This document shows positions 33,203 to 45,090 of a stretch of 49,008 nucleotides of DNA, one piece after another. Below the pieces are notes generated by a model that saw only the letters and a list, made by a program, of their open reading frames with translations, was not told where the DNA came from and searched no databases. The position numbers and the translations under genes are program-made. Location of the stretch: contig NZ_JABWDV010000273.1 of assembly GCF_013362995.1 (NCBI RefSeq), positions 1 through 49,008 on the forward strand. Direction: 5' to 3'. This stretch comes from Streptomyces sp. TRM64462 (GTDB lineage: Bacteria > Actinomycetota > Actinomycetes > Streptomycetales > Streptomycetaceae). Position 1 is the first letter of the stretch. Every line of letters begins with the position of its first letter.

Positions 33203-33651
33203 CCGGACACCCCTCCCGGGTTCCTCCGGTCTCCCCGGGCCTTGCGGACCGTCCGGTCCCGCTGGGTCTTCCGGGCCGTCCGGTCCCGCTGGGTCGTCCG
33301 GGTCGTCCGGTCTCTCCGGACTCCGCGGTCTCCCTGGACCCTTCGGTCCTCCCGGATTCCGTGGGCTGCCCGGACCGACCGGTTGTCCTGGACCGACCGG
33401 TACTCCCGGAACCACCGGTTTTCCCGGCCCCTCCGGCCCCTCCGGCCCTTTCGGTTCCCCGGCCCGCACGGTCGCTCGGGACCGGCCGGTCAGCCCGGAC
33501 TCCCTGGTCATCCGGACCCTCCGGCCGTACCGGATCGTCCGGTCGTACCGGATCGTCCGGTCGTACCGGATCGTCCGGTCGTACCGGATTGTCCGGCCAT
33601 GAGGGTCACCGGCCGCCGGTCTCCGGCCACCCGGCCACGTCGACAGCTTGA
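33196..33651 (+). pseudogene. Frameshifted collagen-like (Gly-X-Y) sequence
   Basis: From 33219 the DNA reads as 27 consecutive Gly-X-Y triplets ([16 protein letters not shown]...), then 6 more in the -1 frame from 33461 ([15 protein letters not shown]), then 11 more shifted again from 33514 (GPSGRTGSS...GHR), ending at TGA 33649-33651. Each join is one missing base at a CCGG (33453-33461 and 33506-33514). Every triplet starts GG while its third base is freely T, A, G or C, and Pro, Ser and Leu codons vary likewise, as expected of a protein-coding history. Codon use is far less G/C-ending than the neighbours. Two further triplets (33196-33213) lie upstream in another frame. It ends 15 bases before the HEAT gene. 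Confidence 0.55.
33526..33597 (+). repeat. Four 18-bp tandem repeats
   Basis: CGTACCGGATCGTCCGGT is repeated at 33526, 33544, 33562 and 33580; the last copy has two changes. It is the recently expanded 3' part of the 9-bp-periodic array and encodes GRTGSS pairs in the collagen-like frame. Confidence 0.9.
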
Positions 33652-33666
33652 TGTGAGGCATTTTCC

Positions 33667-35085
33667 ATGTTCGAACCAGTCATAGCGCCGAGCGGCACCC
33701 TGCTCGGCCTGTTGCAGAGGGGTCGCGGCGACGGCACGCTGCACGCGCTCGCCGCGCCACGCGACGAAGCCCTCGCCGCCCTCGACCACTGCGTCCTCCA
33801 CGACCCGCGCCGCGACTGGCAGGTCGAGAACCGCTCCCTCTACTACGCGCGCCTCTACCTCGACCTCCGCGGCGGACTCGGGGCGGTCGAGGCCCATCTC
33901 TTCAGCGCCGACGACCACCTGGACCCGGACGAGTCACGCACCGGCCTGGCACTCGCCGTGCTCGGCCACCTCGCCTCGTACGGCCGCAGGGACGCGCTGC
34001 TGCTGCTGCGCCGCTACGCCGCGACCGGAGCCAACTGGGCGTGGGCCCTCGACGAGCTGGCCCTGCGCGACGACGACACCGCGCTGCGCGGCCTCGCCGA
34101 TCCCGTCCTGGCGCGCTTCCCCGGCACGCCCGAGGGCGAGGCGGAACTCGCCGCCGCCGTCCGGGACGCCTTCGAGCCCCGGCCGTGGCGGCTGTGGGCC
34201 GAGGACCCGCGCGAGACCGTCGGCGCCCGCGTGCGGGCCGCCCGCGAGCAGGGCTCCTTCGACCGCTGGCAGCGGCAGCTGCGGCCCAGCGGCCCCCGCC
34301 CCGGCTGGAGCGTCCAGGCCGTCTTCGACTGGGCCCAGCAGGGCCTGGAGCGCGGCAGCACGCTGCACGGACCCGCCGCCCGGTGCCTCACCGCCGTCGC
34401 GGGCCCGGACGACCGGCCGCTCATTCTGGAGGCCGCCCGCAGCGGCCCAGACGGCGCCCGCTGCGCCGCCCTCCACTACCTGGCCGAGGCCCGCGACCCT
34501 GCCGTGCTCGACCTGATCGAGGCAGCCGCGAGCAGCCCCTCGTACACCGTCGCCGAAGCCGCCGTCAGCGCCTTCGAGCGCATGTGCGGCGAGGCCGCCG
34601 TCGACCGGGCCCGCGGCTGGGTCCACCGGCCCGACGCCCTCGGCACCTCCGCCGGCGGAGTGCTGGCCGCCCGCGGCGGCGCCCAGGACGCCCCGCTCGT
34701 CCTCGGCGCCCTCCGCCAGGCCGTCCGCACCGACGGCCCCGACGCCACGTCGCTGTACCCGCTCGTCGACGGAGCCGGCCGCCTGGGCATCGGCTGCGCC
34801 GCCCCCGTACTGCGCCACATCTACCGCGAGACCGCCTCCTCCGAACTGCGCGGCCGCACAGCCCGCGCCCTGGCCGCCACCGACCCCTCCTTCGCCACCG
34901 GCTTCGCCGTCGAATGTCTCTGGGACTGCGAGGAGACCACCCGCGAGGTCGCCGCCCTGCACGCCGAGACCGGGGACATACGCGTCGCCGAGCGCCTGCG
35001 CAGGCTCGCCGCCGACCCCGCCGAGGAGGACGAGGTGCAGACGGCCGTACGGAGCAGGATCGGCCCGGACGCCTCCGCCGTGTGA
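33667..35085 (+). CDS. HEAT-repeat protein, unknown function
   Basis: A 472-residue helical protein with HEAT/PBS-lyase-like repeats, for example [28 protein letters not shown] and the series around [51 protein letters not shown] and [24 protein letters not shown], quoted in part. No catalytic motif, signal peptide or membrane segment. Such solenoids act as scaffolds. ATG at 33667 with GAGGCA upstream, 15 bases after the end of the collagen-like sequence, so the two could once have been cotranscribed. Confidence 0.88.
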   Translation: MFEPVIAPSGTLLGLLQRGRGDGTLHALAAPRDEALAALDHCVLHDPRRDWQVENRSLYYARLYLDLRGGLGAVEAHLFSADDHLDPDESRTGLALAVLGHLASYGRRDALLLLRRYAATGANWAWALDELALRDDDTALRGLADPVLARFPGTPEGEAELAAAVRDAFEPRPWRLWAEDPRETVGARVRAAREQGSFDRWQRQLRPSGPRPGWSVQAVFDWAQQGLERGSTLHGPAARCLTAVAGPDDRPLILEAARSGPDGARCAALHYLAEARDPAVLDLIEAAASSPSYTVAEAAVSAFERMCGEAAVDRARGWVHRPDALGTSAGGVLAARGGAQDAPLVLGALRQAVRTDGPDATSLYPLVDGAGRLGIGCAAPVLRHIYRETASSELRGRTARALAATDPSFATGFAVECLWDCEETTREVAALHAETGDIRVAERLRRLAADPAEEDEVQTAVRSRIGPDASAV

Positions 35086-35171
35086 CCGCCCTGTTCTGCT
35101 CGCCCAGTGACGCCGCCGTGCGAGGAAGCGCGACCCCCGAGACATGCCCACGCGATGACCGACCGGCGCGC

Positions 35172-35251
35172 GCGGAGCCCGAACGCCTTGGCGCGCGGGG
35201 GACGCGGAGCCCGAACGCCCCAGCACGCCTGGGACGCGGGGCCCAAACGCT
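35172..35251. repeat. Three 16-bp direct repeats at an exact 32-bp period
   Basis: GCGGAGCCCGAACGCC occurs at 35172-35187 and 35204-35219, with a variant GCGGGGCCCAAACGCT at 35236-35251. Starts are exactly 32 bp apart, about three helical turns, and GGGAC or GGGGGAC closes the first two units. The array lies 70-150 bases before the glycosyltransferase gene. Confidence 0.8.
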
Positions 35252-35320
35252 CATGGGACGTTCCCCGCAGGGAAAGATCCAAGTCGGCCGGGGCACGCCG
35301 GGCGCGACGACAACACCCGT

Positions 35321-36496
35321 ATGCGAGCCAGCATGCGTATGCGAGCAGGCACCCGTCTGCGTGTCGTCATCGTCACCGAGTCCTTCCCACCCGACGTCAA
35401 CGGCGTGGCGCACTGCGCCCTCCAGACCGCCCGGCACCTCGCCGCCCGCGGCCACCACCCCCTGGTCATAGCTCCCACCATCGCAGCCGCCACTGACAAC
35501 GGCCCCGCCGGCACGGAACCGCCCTGCCCGGTCGTCCGGGTGCCGTCCATGCCGCTGCCCGGCTATCCGCAGGTACGGGTCGCGCTGCCCAGCCGACGGG
35601 TCGGCGCCGCCATCGCCGCCCACCGGGCCGACCTCGTCCACCTGGCGAGCCCCTTCGTCCTCGGCGTGCGGGGCATGGCCGCCGCCGCACGGCTCGGCCT
35701 GCCCGCGGTCGCCGTCTACCAGACCGACCTCGGCGGCTACGCCCGTACGTACCTCGGCACCGGCGAGGGCGCCGCCTGGCGCCGTATGCGAGCCGTCCAC
35801 AGCGCAGCCGACCGGACCCTCGCCCCGTCGACCGCGGCCGCACGGGACCTCGCCGGCCACGGCGTTCCCCGCGTCCGGCTCTGGCCCAGGGGCGTCGACA
35901 CGGCCCGCTTCCGGCCGGACCTCCGCGACGGGACGCTGCGCCGCGAACTGGCGCCCGACGGCGAGACGATCGTCGGGTACGTGGGGCGCCTCGCGCCCGA
36001 GAAGCACGTCGAGCTGCTGGCGGGCGTGTGCGGCCTGCCGGGCGTACGGGTCGTGGTCGTCGGCGACGGGCCCAGCGAGCCCACGCTGCGGACCGCGCTG
36101 CCCGGTGCCGTGTTCCTGGGCCGGCGCACGGGCGACGACCTGGCCCGGATCTTCGCGTCGCTGGACGTCTTCGCGCACACCGGGCCGTACGAGACGTTCT
36201 GCCAGACCGTCCAGGAGGCCATGGCCGCCGGGCTCCCCGTGGTCGCGCCCGCCGCGGGCGGCCCCCTGGACCTGGTCGACCACGGCCGGACCGGGCTCCT
36301 CGTAACGCCGCACGACGCCGGCGCGCTGCGTACGGCCGTCGCCGCCCTCGCTGCCGACCCGGCGCTGCGCGGGGCGTACGGAAGGGCTGGGCGCGCTGCC
36401 GTGGAGGGGCGGACCTGGTCAGCGGTGGGCGACCAGCTCCTCGGCCACTACGCCGAGGTGCTGCACGCGCGGGCCGGGCAGGCGGTGGCCGCATGA
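35321..36496 (+). CDS. GT4-family glycosyltransferase (MgtA-like mannosyltransferase)
   Basis: A 391-residue GT-B fold glycosyltransferase. N-terminal VVIVTESFPPDVNGVAH and HRADLVHLASPFVLG match GDP-mannose-dependent alpha-mannosyltransferases of the MgtA/PimB' type; C-terminal IVGYVGRLAPEKHVELL, VVVGDGPSEPTL and the ExFCQTVQEAMAAGLPVVAPAAGGP loop bind the nucleotide sugar (GPYETFCQTVQE supplies the EX7E-type glutamates). Several ATG starts are possible (35321, 35333, 35339); none has a clear ribosome site. It overlaps the second glycosyltransferase gene by 4 bases. Donor and acceptor are predictions. Confidence 0.92.
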   Translation: MRASMRMRAGTRLRVVIVTESFPPDVNGVAHCALQTARHLAARGHHPLVIAPTIAAATDNGPAGTEPPCPVVRVPSMPLPGYPQVRVALPSRRVGAAIAAHRADLVHLASPFVLGVRGMAAAARLGLPAVAVYQTDLGGYARTYLGTGEGAAWRRMRAVHSAADRTLAPSTAAARDLAGHGVPRVRLWPRGVDTARFRPDLRDGTLRRELAPDGETIVGYVGRLAPEKHVELLAGVCGLPGVRVVVVGDGPSEPTLRTALPGAVFLGRRTGDDLARIFASLDVFAHTGPYETFCQTVQEAMAAGLPVVAPAAGGPLDLVDHGRTGLLVTPHDAGALRTAVAALAADPALRGAYGRAGRAAVEGRTWSAVGDQLLGHYAEVLHARAGQAVAA

Positions 36497-38142
36497 GCGC
36501 CTCCGGAGGCCCGCCGCGCCCCGCACGGGCCCGGCGAGCGGCGGACGGCCTGCGGATCGTGCGGCTCGCCAACTTCGTCACGCCCTCGTCCGGAGGGCTG
36601 CGCACCGCCCTCGACGAGCTGGGCCGCGGCTACCTCGCCGCCGGGCACGAACCCGTCCTGATCGTTCCCGGCCCTGCGGCGAGCGACGAACTCACCCCGC
36701 AGGGCCGTGTCATCACGCTGCCCGGGGCGACCGTCCCCGGCACCGGCGGATACCGGGTACTGACCGGCCGTCGCACGCTGCGGCGGCTCCTTGAGGAGCT
36801 GGCCCCTGACCGCCTCGAAGTGTCGGACCGCACCACGCTGCGCTGGACCGGCGAATGGGCCCGCCGCGCCCGCGTACCCGCCGTCATGGTCTCCCACGAG
36901 GCCACCGACGGTGTCCTGCGCACCTGGGGCGTACCGCCCTCGGCAGCCGTACGGGCGGCGGACCGCCTCAACCGGCGCAGCGCCTGGTCCTACGCACGGA
37001 TCGTCTGCACGACGCGCTGGGCCGAGCAGGAGTTCGTACGGATCGGGGCGCGGAACGTCGTCCGGGCGCCCCTCGGAGTGGACCTGCGCCGCTGCCGCCC
37101 GGACCGCCGGGACGCCGCACTGCGGGCCCACTACGCGCGCGGTGCGGACGTCCTGCTGCTGCTCTGCTCCCGCCTGTCGGTCGAGAAGCGGCCCGGCACG
37201 GCCCTGGACACGCTGGCCGCGCTACGGGCCGGCGGGGTGCGTGCCGCCCTGGTGGTCGCCGGGGACGGCCCGCTGCGCGGCGCGCTGGAGCGCAGGGCGC
37301 GGGCGCTGCGGCTGCCGGTGCGGTTCGTCGGGCACGTACGCGGGCGTGACGCGGTCGCCGACCTCCAGGCGGCGGCGGACGTGTGCCTCGCCCCCGGGCC
37401 GGCCGAGACCTTCGGGCTGTCCGCACTGGAGGCCCTCGCCTGCGGCACGCCCGTCGTCGCCAGCGCCTCCTCCGCCCTGCCCGAGGTGCTGGGCGATGCC
37501 GGGGCGGCGGCGTGCGACACACCGGCCGCCTTCGCGGCTGCCGTGTCGGTGCTGCTGGCCCGTCCCGAGACCGTACGGCGGGCCGCCGCCCGGGCGCGGG
37601 CGGAGCTGTTCGGCTGGGACCGCGCGGTCGCCGCCTTTCTGGCCGCCCACGACGCCCCACCGCCCGCCGCCTCCACGGCACGTCGGACGGCAGCGGCCCC
37701 GTGCGACGGGACGGTCCCGGATCCGGACGGCGCGAGCGGGTGGCCTGAGAGCGCCGTGGTGGCCGGGCGCCGCCTGACGTCGGCCGCGATATTGGCCGCC
37801 TCGTCCCGGCAGCCGCGCCCGGCGGGCGCCCGGGAGCAGGCCCGCCCCGACAGCACGGCCGACGGGGCGGCGGCCGCACCGGTGGCCGGGCTGGTGGCCG
37901 CCGGGTTGGTGGCCGCCGGGCTGGTGGCCCGGCGCCCCACGGCGGAGTCGGCCGCGTCGAGGCCGCAGGCCGGGCCTCGGCCGCACGATGCTCCGGCTGA
38001 CGGTGGCGTGAACGGCCCTACCGAGGGCCGTTCGGTCCCCGGGCGGACGCCCGTGGCCTCTGTGCCTGCCGCATCGGCCGCGTCCACCACCCGGTCGTCC
38101 GTCGGCTCCCGCGAGGACGCGACGAAGGGGGGTGCGGTGTGA
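36493..38142 (+). CDS. GT4-family glycosyltransferase with long low-complexity tail
   Basis: A 549-residue GT-B protein. Residues about 20-390 are a normal GT4 enzyme: RIVRLANFVTPSSGGLRTAL, LLLLCSRLSVEKRPGTAL, LVVAGDGPLRGALERRA, PGPAETFGLSALEALACGTPVVAS. Some 160 extra residues follow, rich in Ala, Pro, Ser and Arg and without predicted structure, including AGLVAAGLVAAGLVARR coded by a 15-bp tandem repeat. ATG at 36493 overlaps the previous stop (ATGA) and its own stop overlaps the SGNH gene (GTGA). The pair resembles the two-mannosyltransferase modules found in actinobacterial glycolipid synthesis. Confidence 0.9.
   Translation: MSASGGPPRPARARRAADGLRIVRLANFVTPSSGGLRTALDELGRGYLAAGHEPVLIVPGPAASDELTPQGRVITLPGATVPGTGGYRVLTGRRTLRRLLEELAPDRLEVSDRTTLRWTGEWARRARVPAVMVSHEATDGVLRTWGVPPSAAVRAADRLNRRSAWSYARIVCTTRWAEQEFVRIGARNVVRAPLGVDLRRCRPDRRDAALRAHYARGADVLLLLCSRLSVEKRPGTALDTLAALRAGGVRAALVVAGDGPLRGALERRARALRLPVRFVGHVRGRDAVADLQAAADVCLAPGPAETFGLSALEALACGTPVVASASSALPEVLGDAGAAACDTPAAFAAAVSVLLARPETVRRAAARARAELFGWDRAVAAFLAAHDAPPPAASTARRTAAAPCDGTVPDPDGASGWPESAVVAGRRLTSAAILAASSRQPRPAGAREQARPDSTADGAAAAPVAGLVAAGLVAAGLVARRPTAESAASRPQAGPRPHDAPADGGVNGPTEGRSVPGRTPVASVPAASAASTTRSSVGSREDATKGGAV
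37881..37932 (+). repeat. 15-bp tandem repeat in the glycosyltransferase tail
   Basis: CTGGTGGCCGCCGGG (37891-37905) repeats at 37906-37920 with one change and again partly at 37921-37932, with a partial copy before it. It codes the AGLVAAGLVAAGLVA stretch. Confidence 0.8.
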
Positions 38143-39181
38143 CCGCCGCCCGCGACGCCCTGCACGCGCGCGAAGCGCCGTCGTCCGGCAGACCGGTGAC
38201 GGTTCACCCCGCAGCCGTCCGACCCGCGGCGGCCGTGTCCCGGCCGGTTCCGTCCGATGCCGTCCGGGCCGTGCGGTTCGCCGCGCTCGGGGACTCCCTC
38301 ACCGAGGGCGTCGGTGACCCCGTCGGCGGCGCGCTGCGGGGCTGGGCGGCGTTGTTGGCCGCCGGGCTCGCCGCCGAGCCGCCGCGCGCGGGGGACTTCC
38401 GGAACCTCGCCGTCAGCGGAGCCCGTACGCGGGACGTCGCCCTCGACCAGTTGCCGCGCGCCCTTGAGCACCGCCCCCACCTCGCGTCCGTGGTCGTGGG
38501 CCTCAACGACACCCTCCGCAGCACCTTCGACATCTCCCAGGTCGCCGCCGACCTGGACCACGTGCTGGGGCGCCTCGCGCGCGGGGACGCCGTGCTCCTG
38601 ACGGCCTGCCTGCCCGACCCGGGCCGCATGCTGCGACTGCCCGCCCCGCTCGCCCGGCCCCTCGCCCGCCGCCAGCGGTCCGTCAACGCCGTCGTGCACG
38701 CTCTGTCCGCCCGGCACGGCGCCGTTCACCTGCACCTGGCCGACGCCGCCTGGGTCGACGACCGGGGCCTGTGGAGCGCCGACCGGCTGCACCCCGGCGA
38801 GCGCGGCCACCGCCTGATCGCCGCGCGCTTCCACGCCCTGCTGGCCGCCCACGGCCTGGCACACGGCCCCGCACCCGCCCCCGACCCCGACCAGCCGCCG
38901 CCCACGCGCGCGGACACCGCCCGCTGGCTCGCCACCGCAGGAACGGCCTGGGTGGCACGGCGGTGCCACGACCTGCTGCCGCAGCTCCTGCGCCTGGCCG
39001 GGACGGAAGCCGCGCACTGGGCGCGCGGCACCAGCACACGCCTCGACGTCCGCGCCGACCGGTCCCTGCAGGCCGCCCTCGCGGCGCTCCCGGCTCCCCG
39101 GCAGGCAGCCGGCCGGAAGCCCGGACCGGCCCCTTGTCCACAGGCGGAGCCGCTGACCGCCTTGCGGGGAACAATGGGGGA

Positions 39182-39185
<4 letters not shown>
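38139..39185 (+). CDS. SGNH/GDSL-family hydrolase
   Basis: A 348-residue esterase/lipase-like hydrolase. The four blocks are visible: [12 protein letters not shown] (nucleophile Ser near residue 53), [10 protein letters not shown] (Gly), [10 protein letters not shown] (Asn) and [16 protein letters not shown] (Asp and His). About 40 extra residues precede block I and a 100-residue Ala/Pro-rich extension follows the catalytic domain. No signal peptide is seen, so it is probably cytoplasmic. The GTG overlaps the glycosyltransferase stop and its stop overlaps the oxoprolinase start, so all four genes are coupled. It might deacylate a glycan or lipid made by the upstream enzymes; inference only. 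Confidence 0.9.
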
Positions 39186-42790
<3,605 letters not shown>

Positions 42791-42820
42791 GAACCGGAAC
42801 CGGCCACTGCGCGGCACCTT

Positions 42821-43684
42821 TCACCCCGCCACCACGAACCGCACCCGCGTCCCCGGCACCGCCTGGGCCGCCCTCGCCAGATCCCTCTCGCGCACGACGG
42901 CGACGACCGGATACCCCCCGGTCGTCGGATGGTCCGCCAGGAACACCACCGGCCGCCCGTCCGGCGGCACCTGCACCGCCCCCAGCACCATGCCCTCACT
43001 CGGCAGCTCGCCCGCGACGGCACGCTCCAGAGCGGGCCCCTCCGTACGCAGCCCGATCCGATTGGACGCGGCCGACACCCGGTACGCGCCGGTGGTGAGC
43101 GTCCGCAGTGCCCGCCCCGTGAACCAGTCGTCCCGGGGGCCGAGCCGCACCCGCAGCACCACCTCCCCGGCCACACCCGCCCACGGCACCCCGTCGCACA
43201 CCGGCACCCCCGCCCCCGGCCGCCCGAGCGGCAGCACCGCCCCGTCGGCGAGCGGCTCAGGCCCCAGCCCCGACAGGAGATCCGTCGACCGGCTGCCGAG
43301 CACCGGCTCGACGGCGACACCCCCCGCGAACGCCACGTACGACCGCACGCCCCGCACCGCCGCGCCCACCTCCAGCACCGCACCCGCCGGCACCCGCACG
43401 GCCGCCCCCCACGCCGCGGGCCGCCCGTCCACCGTGACCGGGCACGGCGCACCGCCCACCGCCACGGTCACCGCGCACCGCGGACGCACCGCGCACCCGG
43501 TGAGGGTCGTCTCCAGCACGGCCGCGCCGACCGAATTGCCCACCAGCCGGTTGGCCAGCCCTGCGGCCCCCGGGTCCAGCGCACCCGAACGCGGCACCCC
43601 CAGATGGGCGTGGCCGAACCGCCCCCGGTCCTGCACCGTGGTCAGCGCCCCGGCCCGTACGACCGCGAAGGCCCGGTCCGTCAC
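42821..43684 (-). CDS. pxpC: 5-oxoprolinase subunit C (biotin-dependent carboxyltransferase-like)
   Basis: A 287-residue KipA/allophanate hydrolase subunit 2-type protein, residue signature [31 protein letters not shown] at its start (quoted in part), then [13 protein letters not shown] and [13 protein letters not shown], ending [16 protein letters not shown]. With PxpA and PxpB it forms the widespread prokaryotic ATP-dependent 5-oxoprolinase. GTG at 43684 lies inside the pxpB stop (GTGA). Last gene of the operon; no clear terminator separates it from the opposite oxoprolinase gene. Confidence 0.94.
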   Translation of the reverse strand: MTDRAFAVVRAGALTTVQDRGRFGHAHLGVPRSGALDPGAAGLANRLVGNSVGAAVLETTLTGCAVRPRCAVTVAVGGAPCPVTVDGRPAAWGAAVRVPAGAVLEVGAAVRGVRSYVAFAGGVAVEPVLGSRSTDLLSGLGPEPLADGAVLPLGRPGAGVPVCDGVPWAGVAGEVVLRVRLGPRDDWFTGRALRTLTTGAYRVSAASNRIGLRTEGPALERAVAGELPSEGMVLGAVQVPPDGRPVVFLADHPTTGGYPVVAVVRERDLARAAQAVPGTRVRFVVAG

Positions 43685-44298
43685 ACCCCCTCCCGTACGA
43701 ACCGCACCCGGGCCCCCGGCGTCAGCAGCGCGGCCGGCTCCCGCCCGGGGTCCCACAGCACCGCGTCCGTCGTACCGACGATCTGCCACCCACCGGGCGA
43801 CGACCGCGGATACACGCCCGTGTACGGCCCGGCCAGCGCCACCGACCCGGCGGGCACAGCGGTCCGCGGCGTGGCCCGCCTCGGTACCTCGTACCGCTCG
43901 GGCAGCCCGGTCAGATAGCCGAACCCCGGCGCGAACCCGCAGAACGCCACCCGGTACTCGCCCGCCGCATGGACCCGCCCCACCTCCCCGGGCGCCACCC
44001 CCCACACCGCGGCCACCTCGGCCACATCAGGACCGTCGTACCGGACCGGCACCTCCACCACCGGCTCCACGCGCGCGTGCAGCGGCTCCGGCCGCCACCC
44101 GGCTATCCGCGCGGCCAGCGCCCGCGGCTCGTCCACCCCGTCCAGCAGCACCGTGCGCGCCGCGGGCACCACCTCCCGTACCGCCGGCAGCGCCCCCGCA
44201 GCCCGCCGCCTCAGCACCTCGGCATGGAAGGCCCGCGCCTCCTCCCCGCCGCCGAACTCCACCAGCAGCGCCCTCTCACCCACCTCCCGCACCCTCAT
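43681..44298 (-). CDS. pxpB: 5-oxoprolinase subunit B (KipI-like)
   Basis: A 205-residue KipI/allophanate hydrolase subunit 1-type protein. Diagnostic segments are VEVPVRYDGPDVAEVA, the VAFCGFAPGFGYLTGLP block near residue 118 and TAVPAGSVALAGPYTGVYPRSSPGGWQIVG, quoted in part. It partners PxpC as the B-C complex. ATG at 44298 overlaps the pxpA stop, and its stop overlaps the pxpC start, so stoichiometry is set by coupled translation. Confidence 0.95.
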   Translation of the reverse strand: MRVREVGERALLVEFGGGEEARAFHAEVLRRRAAGALPAVREVVPAARTVLLDGVDEPRALAARIAGWRPEPLHARVEPVVEVPVRYDGPDVAEVAAVWGVAPGEVGRVHAAGEYRVAFCGFAPGFGYLTGLPERYEVPRRATPRTAVPAGSVALAGPYTGVYPRSSPGGWQIVGTTDAVLWDPGREPAALLTPGARVRFVREGV

Positions 44299-45059
44299 AC
44301 GAATGCCTCCACGCGCACACCCGACTCCTCAAGCCGCGCCCGCACCCGCCGGGCAAGCTCCACCGACCCCGGTGTGTCGCCGTGCAGACACAGCGACCGC
44401 GCCCGCACCGGCACCGACCGCCCGCAGTGCGAGGTGACCACCCCGAACCGCGCCATCGACACCGACCGCTCCACCACCGCCCCCGGGTCGTGCAGCACCG
44501 CGCCCTCCCGGCCGCGCGGCACCAGGGTGCCCTCGGCCGTGTACGCCCGGTCCGCGAACGCCTCGGTGACGACCGGCAGCCCCGCCTTCTCGGCCGCCCG
44601 GTGCACCCGTGAGCCGGGCAGCCCCAGCAACGGCAGCCGCTCACCGGTCAGCAGCACCCCCTCCACCACGGCCTGCGCCTGCTCCTCGTCGTGGACCACC
44701 CGGTTGTAGAGCGCGCCGTGCGGCTTCACGTACGACACCCGAGCTCCGGCCGCCCGCGCGAACACCTCCAACGCACCGATCTGGTACGCCACCTCCGCCG
44801 CCAGCTCCTCCGCCGGCACATCCATGGCGCGCCGCCCGAACCCGGCCAGGTCCCGGTAGGAGACCTGGGCCCCGATCCGGACCTCCCGCTCGGCCGCCAG
44901 CGCGCACACACGCCGCATCGTGGCCGCGTCCCCGGCATGGAAGCCGCAGGCCACGTTGGCGCTGGTGACGACGGACAGCAACTGCTCGTCGTCGGTCAGC
45001 CGCCAGCGCCCGAAGCCTTCCCCGAGGTCGGCGTTCAGATCGATCGAAGCCCAGGTCAC
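44295..45059 (-). CDS. pxpA: 5-oxoprolinase subunit A (LamB/YcsF family)
   Basis: A 254-residue LamB/YcsF-family protein. Signatures: IDLNADLGEGFGRW at the start, VTSANVACGFHAGDAATMRR near residue 30, GAQVSYRDLAGFGRR, VSYVKPHGALYN and the C-terminal LCLHGDTPGSVELARRVR. GTG at 45059 with GAGGAG 10 bases upstream. First of the pxpA-pxpB-pxpC set and 31 bases after the MFS transporter gene, so the import and breakdown of 5-oxoproline are probably one transcript. Confidence 0.95.
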   Translation of the reverse strand: MTWASIDLNADLGEGFGRWRLTDDEQLLSVVTSANVACGFHAGDAATMRRVCALAAEREVRIGAQVSYRDLAGFGRRAMDVPAEELAAEVAYQIGALEVFARAAGARVSYVKPHGALYNRVVHDEEQAQAVVEGVLLTGERLPLLGLPGSRVHRAAEKAGLPVVTEAFADRAYTAEGTLVPRGREGAVLHDPGAVVERSVSMARFGVVTSHCGRSVPVRARSLCLHGDTPGSVELARRVRARLEESGVRVEAFV

Positions 45060-45090
45060 ACCCGTCAACTCCTCACACTCATCCGTACGT

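Noticed and set aside
33526..33597. CRISPR-like regular 18-bp repeats
   Set aside because: The units are directly tandem with no spacers, no leader and no cas genes; they are part of the 9-bp-periodic collagen-like array.
33219..33612. The minus-strand reading of the 9-bp array, with Pro at every third residue
   Set aside because: It follows automatically from the GG dinucleotide on the plus strand; third-base freedom fits the plus-strand Gly codons, and no start or ribosome site supports the minus frame.
35082..35320. A small gene between the HEAT and glycosyltransferase genes
   Set aside because: The open frames have no ribosome site, overlap the direct repeats and show no coding pattern.
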